Source: an uncultured Bacilli bacterium (GTDB lineage Bacteria > Bacillota_I > Bacilli_A > RF39 > UBA660). From it: a stretch of DNA of 6,964 nt. Under the pieces are notes generated by a model. That model was given only the letters and a program-made list of their open reading frames with translations. It made no database searches and was not told the origin of the DNA. Positions 1 through 4,138 of this stretch are shown here, piece by piece (position 1 is the first letter of the stretch; each line of letters begins with the position of its first letter). The translations under genes were made by a program, and so were the position numbers. The stretch spans positions 1-6,964 of the forward strand of contig CANQYN010000052.1 of the NCBI GenBank assembly GCA_947628105.1. Direction: 5' to 3'.

Positions 1-561
1 CTCTTGTGTTCCAAATTGCTGTTGATCTCCTTCTGAATTTCCAATTCCTCTTGGATCAACGTTCGCAACGGCATATCCTTGATAACACCAATATAATGGA
101 TCAGATGATTCAAATTTACAAACATTTGATACTGCCCCAGTTGGAACTCCCATTGGTCTAAATATTTGAACTGGTTGATGCCATGGTTGTTTTCCAAAGA
201 AAGACCAACTAATAATCAATGGAATAGGATCTTTTAATGCTTCTTTAGGTAAATAAATATCGGCATAAATAGTAACACCATCACGCATTTTAACTGGTTG
301 ATCTTGAAGACATAAAATTTTTTCTTCATCATCCACATAGTATTGAGTAGTATTTATTGGTACTTCAATACAATAATTCATCGCTTCTTCACGAGGCACT
401 TTTAAAAATTCCTCTTTTGGAATTGGTTGTGTTAATTTCGTAAAAATAACATCACAATTACTTCCATCTGGATAAGTAATATTAACAATTTTTTCATCTC
501 TTTTAGGCATTTCTTTTGGTAAAGATAATTCATTTTCAATTTTTGGTTTTTCTTCCTTCAT
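1..561 (-). CDS. CocE/NonD family hydrolase (peptidase S15-like), N-terminal part, cut by window edge
   Basis: The first 187 residues of an alpha/beta hydrolase of the CocE/NonD (X-Pro dipeptidyl-peptidase S15-like) family; members are usually about 550-650 aa, so roughly two thirds lie beyond base 1. After an N-terminal extension of about 85 residues the family's opening strand appears, with MRDGVTIYADIYLP at residues 92-105. It is followed by a SWSFFGK strand (about 118-124) and the very typical GYAVANVDPRGIGNSEGD (162-179). The nucleophile motif GxSYxG should come some 35-40 residues later and is outside the window, so catalytic competence cannot be judged. Family members cleave esters, amides or X-Pro peptides; the substrate here is unknown. 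No signal peptide is visible, so it is probably cytoplasmic. The ATG at 559-561 is preceded by a GAGAGGG ribosome site and lies only 12 bp after the carrier-protein stop, so the two are probably co-transcribed. Confidence 0.85.
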   Translation of the reverse strand, partial: MKEEKPKIENELSLPKEMPKRDEKIVNITYPDGSNCDVIFTKLTQPIPKEEFLKVPREEAMNYCIEVPINTTQYYVDDEEKILCLQDQPVKMRDGVTIYADIYLPKEALKDPIPLIISWSFFGKQPWHQPVQIFRPMGVPTGAVSNVCKFESSDPLYWCYQGYAVANVDPRGIGNSEGDQQQFGTQE

Positions 562-573
562 AATTCCCTCTCT

Positions 574-813
574 TTATTCTACTTGACTAGCAATAATACT
601 AGCAGCTTCTTCAATCGTATTAGCATGCATTAATTCCGTGTATTTGATATAGCAATCATATTCTTCTTCTAATTCTGATATAATACCTGCCATCTCAAGA
701 CTTTTTAAGTTAATGTCTGTCTTTATATTGGTACTTCCCGACAAAGTAGATTCATCTACTTTTAAAATTCTTGCTGTCTTTTCAATTAACTTCTTTAAAA
801 TTTCTTCTTTCAT
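574..813 (-). CDS. acyl carrier-like protein with atypical K-S-L attachment site
   Basis: A 79-aa acidic, helical protein with the length and four-helix layout of acyl carrier proteins (phosphopantetheine-binding family). The expected attachment serine is Ser38, in D-I-N-L-K-S-L-E-M (33-41). The usual DSL is therefore KSL: the conserved aspartate before the serine, which normally contacts the phosphopantetheinyl transferase, is replaced by lysine. The following helix ISELEEEYDCYI (45-56) matches the canonical 'LEEEFDIEI' region, and TIEEAASII (66-74) is the last helix. It starts at an ATG with a perfect AGGAGG (819-824) five bases upstream. It is the first gene of a probable operon with the CocE-like hydrolase and lies back-to-back with acpS. 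It could be the housekeeping fatty-acid ACP or a dedicated carrier; the substituted motif and the non-FAS neighbours favour a dedicated role, but this is inference. Confidence 0.87.
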   Translation of the reverse strand: MKEEILKKLIEKTARILKVDESTLSGSTNIKTDINLKSLEMAGIISELEEEYDCYIKYTELMHANTIEEAASIIASQVE

Positions 814-818
814 ATAAT

Positions 819-864
819 CCTCCTATTCTAATTGTATTATATCATCAATTAATAGGAAAGAAAA
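819..864 (-). promoter_or_regulatory. promoter and ribosome site of the carrier-protein operon
   Basis: Reading leftwards, a consensus TATAAT (836-841) is preceded by TGA, which makes an extended -10 (TGnTATAAT). The -35 position at 17-bp spacing (859-864, TTTTCT) is weak. Transcription would begin near 829, giving a leader of only about 15 bases that holds little besides the AGGAGG ribosome site (819-824). Visible in sequence; activity not tested. Confidence 0.55.
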
Positions 865-881
865 GAAAAATATTTTTCTTT
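862..881. repeat. 20-bp perfect AT-rich palindrome in the divergent promoter region
   Basis: A perfect inverted repeat with no spacer (arms AAAGAAAAAT and ATTTTTCTTT, dyad centre between 871 and 872) lies between the two divergent promoters. It covers the -35 position of the acpS promoter and just touches the weak -35 position of the carrier promoter. It could be an operator for coordinate control of both genes. It does not match the FapR or FabT operators I know, and in such AT-rich DNA it may be chance. Confidence 0.3.
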
Positions 882-902
882 CATAAAAATACATGGTATA
901 CT
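874..902 (+). promoter_or_regulatory. extended -10 promoter of acpS
   Basis: TATACT (897-902) is preceded by TGG (894-896), a TGn extended -10; the -35 position (about 874-879, TTTTCT) is weak. Transcription would start close to 909, almost on top of the gene. The mRNA would then carry a leader of about 10 bases, with the GGTGA ribosome site (909-913) as its very 5' end. Confidence 0.5.
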
Positions 903-918
903 TAAAACGGTGATAAAA

Positions 919-1245
919 ATGAAAATAGGAAGTGACGTTTTATATATCCCCCGATTAAAGGAAAAAATGAAAAAAAAATCTTTTCTTCAAAGCATTTATA
1001 CTCCTAACGAAATCGCTTTAGCGGCCACTTATCAAAACCCTCTTTATTTTTATGCGACTCGTTTTTCTGGAAAAGAAGCAATTATGAAAGCGACAAACTT
1101 AAAATATGATTTTAAAGATATTGAAATTTTAAAAGATGAAGATGGAAAACCAGTCGTCATTCTTCCTGACGATATTTTAATTGAACTTTCGCTTTCATAT
1201 GATCATGACTATGCAATAGCCTTTTGTATAACACAAAAAAAATAA
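919..1245 (+). CDS. acpS: holo-ACP synthase (4'-phosphopantetheinyl transferase, AcpS type)
   Basis: A 108-aa AcpS-type enzyme that transfers 4'-phosphopantetheine from CoA to a serine of a carrier protein. Residues are numbered from the ATG. Family signatures in order: IGSDVLYIPRL (3-13), with Mg-binding Asp6 and Arg12 equivalent to the carrier-contacting Arg14 of the Bacillus enzyme; RFSGKEAIMKA (48-58), with Mg ligand Glu53; DEDGKP (73-78); and SLSYDHDYAIA (91-101). The last motif is normally SxSH or SxTH, and the histidine is Tyr94 here. Start choice: an in-frame GTG at 910 would add three residues, but it has no upstream ribosome site and sits at the predicted transcription start. The ATG at 919 has GGTGA (909-913) at 5-base spacing and is preferred. 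The gene is divergent from the carrier-protein gene, its obvious candidate substrate, and is followed immediately by a hairpin terminator containing its stop codon. Confidence 0.9.
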   Translation: MKIGSDVLYIPRLKEKMKKKSFLQSIYTPNEIALAATYQNPLYFYATRFSGKEAIMKATNLKYDFKDIEILKDEDGKPVVILPDDILIELSLSYDHDYAIAFCITQKK

Positions 1246-1266
1246 CGTTGACAAGACGTTATTTTT
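1238..1266. terminator. bidirectional intrinsic terminator after acpS
   Basis: An 11-bp stem (1238-1248 with 1256-1266) and a 7-base loop. The GC-containing core is AACGT/ACGTT and the acpS TAA stop lies inside the 5' arm. The 3' arm ends in a run of five T on the plus strand. Read on the minus strand, the same hairpin ends in a run of eight T (1242 down to 1235), so it can also stop leftward transcripts coming from the intergenic region. Confidence 0.75.
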
Positions 1267-1305
1267 AGTTTTGAATCAACTTTAGCTTAGTCGAACTAAA
1301 GAAGC

Positions 1306-1386
1306 TTATTTTAGAGTTTTCTTTCTCCATATGGCCATATACCTAATAACAATAAGACCTAACAGGCATTCATTCAGCGTGTTCAT
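1306..1386 (-). other. possible 26-codon hydrophobic micro-ORF or relict of a membrane-protein gene
   Basis: ATG to TAA, 26 codons. A non-polar stretch (CLLGLIVIRYMAIW, residues 7-20) is followed by a basic tail RKKTLK, the look of a single membrane helix with a positive inner end. The same frame continues upstream across one TGA (1414-1416) through another hydrophobic run (LLFLIIFYY) to about 1455, which suggests the eroded C-terminus of a multi-pass protein. A second overlapping 13-codon frame (ATG at 1422-1424) ends in an ATGA overlap with this one. Neither ATG has a ribosome site, so translation is doubtful. Small hydrophobic peptides of this shape occur among type I toxins, but there is no specific match. 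Confidence 0.25.
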
Positions 1387-1471
1387 ATAATAAAATATGA
1401 TAAGAAATAATAATCAATAAACATTCGTAGATTGAATATTATTAATTGCGATATGTTACTAAGTTAATTTT

Positions 1472-1500
1472 ACTATATCATGAGATAACATATTTTTCAA
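1472..1500 (-). promoter_or_regulatory. orphan minus-strand promoter in the intergenic region
   Basis: TTGAAA (1495-1500) and TATAGT (1472-1477) are separated by exactly 17 bp, with TGA directly before the -10, giving a full sigma-A-like promoter with an extended -10. On paper it has the best -35 in the window. Transcription would start near 1465 and run left to the bidirectional terminator at 1238-1266, a unit of about 230 bases with no recognised gene. Confidence 0.5.
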
Positions 1501-1543
1501 TATAATTTATGATTTTATTTTAATTTTACATTTGGTTGACATT

Positions 1544-1612
1544 ATCGGTTTTCCAAAAAAAGAACTCCTTTTTTTATGATTTAAATTTCATATAATGAAA
1601 ACCGATTTTTTT
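1544..1612 (+). terminator. plus-strand terminator reaching into the 3' end of the convergent gene
   Basis: ATCGGTTTTC (1544-1553) is exactly complementary to GAAAACCGAT (1597-1606), and the second arm runs straight into seven T (1606-1612), the layout of an intrinsic terminator for rightward transcripts. The 43-base loop folds further into AAAAAAAG/CTTTTTTT (1555-1562 with 1568-1575) and TTTCAT/ATGAAA (1586-1591 with 1595-1600). Its 3' arm lies within the coding sequence of the minus-strand gene. Confidence 0.5.
1555..1575 (-). terminator. terminator of the regulator-kinase-CmpB operon
   Basis: On the minus strand an 8-bp AAAAAAAG/CTTTTTTT stem with a 5-base loop begins within the TAA stop of the CmpB-like gene, and its 3' arm supplies a seven-T run. 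The stem has only one G-C pair, so it is weak alone; the surrounding 10-bp repeat (1544-1553 and 1597-1606) could stabilise or compete with it. Confidence 0.45.
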
Positions 1613-2215
1613 ATAAATGTCAGAAGCTCTTTTTAAATGTAATACTCTCGCAAAAAATAAATTATATAATTCATCCAATAAAAAGATGGAACATAACAAA
1701 ACACTAATAGTAATAAATACTTTTTTATTTGCCTTTTGAGCGAAGAAAAAACAAAGAGGCACCATCAAATAAATTAATAGTAAACTAGAAAAGCCAAAAA
1801 ATAAGACACTTCTTAAACAGATAAATCCACCAATATTTCCAAAATTTAAAATTTCGGTATTATAATCCCAACAACGAAATCCATCGCCAATAATATACAT
1901 ACCTAGTCCAGATAAATATTCTAATAACCCGCAAAAGAAAAAACTTTTAAAAAATACTGTAAGTGGTTTTTTTCTCTGAGAATAAGTCAAAAAATAAATA
2001 CCAATAGAGCCAATGGCATAAATATTAATCCATGGTAAAAAATTTCCACCGCGCCAATAAAATTCTTTCATTCCACTATTGAAATAATAGGAAATAAACT
2101 CATATAAAAATCCAAAAATCCCCGACAAAACAATGATGAGGCAAAATACTCCTAACATTGTTTTTCGATCAAATGAATGATCTTTTTCAATATAATCATG
2201 ATACCATTTTTTCAC
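1574..2215 (-). CDS. CmpB-like multi-pass membrane protein (putative ABC-transporter type IV family)
   Basis: A 213-aa integral membrane protein with about five helices (near 20-43, 62-78, 87-108, 130-158 and 165-188). The pattern fits the ABC_trans_CmpB family (Pfam PF06541, formerly a DUF). Its marks here are GFLYEFISYYF (35-45), a WRGGNFLPWINIYAIG stretch after the first helix (54-69), LEYLSG (98-103), CWDY (115-118), and NIGGFICLRSVLFFG (127-141). The biochemical function of the family is not established; the 'ABC transporter' label rests on old annotation and no ATPase domain is present. Translation starts at GTG (2213-2215), with the purine-rich AAGGAAGGAAG (2224-2234) eight bases upstream and overlapping the kinase stop. 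The gap to the kinase is 17 bp, so it is most likely the last gene of the two-component operon and may be an accessory or effector of that system. Confidence 0.75.
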   Translation of the reverse strand: MKKWYHDYIEKDHSFDRKTMLGVFCLIIVLSGIFGFLYEFISYYFNSGMKEFYWRGGNFLPWINIYAIGSIGIYFLTYSQRKKPLTVFFKSFFFCGLLEYLSGLGMYIIGDGFRCWDYNTEILNFGNIGGFICLRSVLFFGFSSLLLIYLMVPLCFFFAQKANKKVFITISVLLCSIFLLDELYNLFFARVLHLKRASDIYKKIGFHYMKFKS

Positions 2216-2232
2216 GACAATAACTTCCTTCC

Positions 2233-3438
2233 TTATAATTGATAATATGTTATTTCAAAAGTAGTTCCTGAAGAAGTTGACTTTACATAAATTACTCCAT
2301 TGTCTTCTTCAATAATCGCCTTGGCCAAAGCAAGCCCTATTCCAAAACTATTTTTATCCGTTTTTTCTCCATGATAAAATCGTTCAAATATATGAGGTAA
2401 ATCTTTTTCATGAATTCCGTTCCCAAAATCTTGAATCCTCACTTTAGTATACACTTTATTTTGTTCACATTGTACCTTTATTTTACTATTTTTTTCTGAA
2501 TGGTCAATCCCATTTTTTAAAATATTAGTCAAAGCTTCGATTTGCCAACGCTCATCACATAAAATTGGTTCCGTTTTTTCTTTTTTAATATCGATTTTTA
2601 TATTCTTTAAATCACACAAAGTAGAAACGTTTTGTACTGCTTTTTCAATGATTTGTTCTATATTATTCTTCTTCTTGATAAAATGAATCGTATTTGAATC
2701 AAACTTGGATAATTTTAAAATTTCTTGAACAAAAAAGTTGATGTTCCCTACTTCTCTTTTCATATCGCGAATAAACTCTTCTTGTAATTTCTTTTCCATA
2801 TCAGGATGATCGATTAAATTATCTAACGTAATTAAAATAGAAGTAAGAGGTGTTTTTAATTGATGAGAAATATCTTCTAATGATTTTTTTAATTCTTTTT
2901 TTGCCTTTTTAGAATTTTCCGCACTTTCTTTTAACATCACTGTCGTTTTATAAATTTCATTTTTTAAAATTGACAATTCATCTTCTGAAATAGAATCGAT
3001 ATGTAACTGATAATTTTTTCGATTAATCGCTTTTATATACCGAACAATATCATCGATTTGTCTTTTCATACTAACCTGATATCGTAAGAAAAGAAAGAAA
3101 AGGAACAAAAAGATTACAGTAAAAAAGAAAAAGTAAAAGTTAGAAAAAGCAATATGGTCTTTTTCATTTTCTAACAGAATACTATCTTTTTTTATATCGA
3201 TGCCATATTTATCAAAAGGAAATTCTTCTTTTACCTGATTTAAGTTTTCCATTATCTCCTCTTCTGTGACAAGAGGATATTTTTCTTTGATTCCTTGAAC
3301 TAAGCTCGCTACTTTATGATTATAATTTTGAATATAATGATAATATTCATACTCATTACTTAACCAAAAGAAGAAAAAAAGAACAAGGAATAGAAGAAGA
3401 AAAAGAAAGAAATTTCTCTTTATTTTATCTTTCGTCAT
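2233..3438 (-). CDS. membrane sensor histidine kinase
   Basis: A 401-aa sensor kinase, numbered from the ATG at 3436-3438. Two Phe/Leu-rich membrane helices (about 10-27 and 99-119) flank an external domain of about 70 residues with no recognisable fold. This loop is longer than that of BceS-type intramembrane-sensing kinases. Then come a HAMP-like linker and coiled coil (about 120-188), the phosphoacceptor H-box SHQLKTPLTSI with His192 (191-201), the N-box NILKNGIDHS (305-314), G1 DFGNGI (337-342), F-box IFERFYH (350-356), and G2 GIGLAL (366-371). All catalytic motifs are intact. It autophosphorylates and passes phosphate to the adjacent regulator. The start overlaps the regulator gene by 14 bp, indicating translational coupling; an in-frame TTG one codon upstream (3441) is possible but less likely. 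The ribosome site is weak (ATGGGG about 10 bases upstream). Confidence 0.93.
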   Translation of the reverse strand: MTKDKIKRNFFLFLLLFLVLFFFFWLSNEYEYYHYIQNYNHKVASLVQGIKEKYPLVTEEEIMENLNQVKEEFPFDKYGIDIKKDSILLENEKDHIAFSNFYFFFFTVIFLFLFFLFLRYQVSMKRQIDDIVRYIKAINRKNYQLHIDSISEDELSILKNEIYKTTVMLKESAENSKKAKKELKKSLEDISHQLKTPLTSILITLDNLIDHPDMEKKLQEEFIRDMKREVGNINFFVQEILKLSKFDSNTIHFIKKKNNIEQIIEKAVQNVSTLCDLKNIKIDIKKEKTEPILCDERWQIEALTNILKNGIDHSEKNSKIKVQCEQNKVYTKVRIQDFGNGIHEKDLPHIFERFYHGEKTDKNSFGIGLALAKAIIEEDNGVIYVKSTSSGTTFEITYYQL

Positions 3439-4084
3439 CAATGCGATACCCCATTCCTTTTATTGTTGTAATAATATCAGATCCTAATTTTTCTCGAATT
3501 CTCTTTAAATAAACTGTTACCGTATGATCATCCACATCGTTTCCTGTTACTTCCCATATTTTATCTAAAATCATTCCTCTACTAACGACCTTATTTCGAT
3601 TTAAAAATAACAAATATAAAATATTTAATTCTAATGCAGTAAATTCAATTATCCTATCATTTTTGGTAATCGACATCTTATCCATATCAAAACAAATATC
3701 TTTAATTTTAATCAATGAATTTTTTTGGGCACGAGAACTTATTTTATTGACTCTAGCTAATAATTCTTTTGTACTAAAAGGTTTTGTTACATAATCTTCC
3801 GCTCCCATAGTAAGACCTTTTACAATTTCATCTTCTTCATCTTTTGCTGTTAAAAATATGGTAGGTATTTTTTTATCTAAAATCGCTTCTTTATAAAAAT
3901 AAAATCCATTTCCATCAGGCAAAATTATATCTAATATAATCAAAGATATATCTGTGTGCTTTTCTAAATAACATCTCGCTTCACATAATGTCTTTACTGC
4001 TATTATCTGATAATTATTTTGCTGAAAAGAATATGTTAATCCTTTTATAATAGAAGAGTTATCCTCAATTAATAAAACTTTCAT
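3425..4084 (-). CDS. OmpR/PhoB-family response regulator
   Basis: A 219-aa two-domain regulator. The receiver domain (1 to about 115) shows the acidic pocket Glu7-Asp8, the phosphoacceptor Asp52 in LIILDIILPDGNG (48-60), Thr79 in IFLTAKD, and Lys101 in VTKPF, so it should be phosphorylatable. The C-terminal winged helix (about 125-217) has the usual FTALELNILYLLFLNRNKVV and the recognition segment DDHTVTVYLKRIREKL, ending in TTIKGMGYRI. It starts at ATG with AGGTGA (4091-4096) six bases upstream. It is first in the regulator-kinase-CmpB operon, has its own promoter, and lies just downstream of the ABC permease. The common arrangement in Bacillota is that such regulators control the neighbouring FtsX-type transporter; no operator was identified here. 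Confidence 0.94.
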   Translation of the reverse strand: MKVLLIEDNSSIIKGLTYSFQQNNYQIIAVKTLCEARCYLEKHTDISLIILDIILPDGNGFYFYKEAILDKKIPTIFLTAKDEEDEIVKGLTMGAEDYVTKPFSTKELLARVNKISSRAQKNSLIKIKDICFDMDKMSITKNDRIIEFTALELNILYLLFLNRNKVVSRGMILDKIWEVTGNDVDDHTVTVYLKRIREKLGSDIITTIKGMGYRIDDER

Positions 4085-4105
4085 ATCCAGTCACCTGTTC
4101 TTTTT

Positions 4106-4133
4106 ATTATACCATATAAAAAGGGCTAGTCAC
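4106..4133 (-). promoter_or_regulatory. promoter of the two-component operon
   Basis: A consensus TATAAT (4106-4111) is preceded by TGG (extended -10). A GTGACT -35-like box (4128-4133) sits at 16-bp spacing and falls inside the loop of the preceding terminator. The start point would be near 4099, leaving a leader of about 15 bases that contains just the AGGTGA ribosome site. Confidence 0.6.
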
Positions 4134-4138
4134 CCTTT
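4118..4138 (-). terminator. intrinsic terminator after the ABC permease
   Basis: On the minus strand AAAGGG (4133-4138) pairs with CCCTTT (4120-4125) around a 7-base loop and is followed by further T (4119, 4118). The hairpin begins inside the permease stop codon. It separates the ABC genes from the two-component operon, probably with partial read-through because the stem is short. Confidence 0.65.

Larger units (their letters stand above)
1246..1573. other. 328-bp intergenic region between convergent genes
   Basis: No ordinary gene is present on either strand. What can be seen: the acpS terminator (left end); a CTTTAG/CTAAAG hairpin (1280-1301); a 12-bp palindrome ATATGGCCATAT (1329-1340); a short hydrophobic reading frame on the minus strand (1306-1386); a minus-strand promoter (1472-1500); 8-bp inverted repeats ATATGTTA/TAACATAT (1451-1458 and 1486-1493) around the -10 of that promoter; and a nested terminator at the right end. 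I find no tRNA or known riboswitch signature. Confidence 0.6.

Noticed and set aside
910..912. GTG as the acpS start
   Set aside because: There is no ribosome site before it and it coincides with the predicted transcription start; the ATG nine bases later has GGTGA at good spacing. Not fully excluded.
1248..1253. TTGACA -35 consensus at the end of acpS
   Set aside because: It is part of the terminator hairpin, and no -10-like sequence lies 16-18 bp downstream.
1329..1340. 12-bp palindrome ATATGGCCATAT as an operator
   Set aside because: It is isolated, not placed at a promoter, and short enough to occur by chance.
1414..1416. TGA read as tryptophan (alternative genetic code)
   Set aside because: The Trp codons checked in the real genes are TGG and no gene needs an in-frame TGA. 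All seven visible stops are TAA, which is expected in AT-rich DNA.
1536..1541. TTGACA -35 consensus before the convergent gene end
   Set aside because: The -10 position holds AAAGAA; no promoter can be built.
3363..3415. Purine-rich tract on the plus strand as possible triplex-forming DNA
   Set aside because: It is explained by Phe/Leu codons of the first membrane helix of the kinase read from the other strand, and it is interrupted by pyrimidines.
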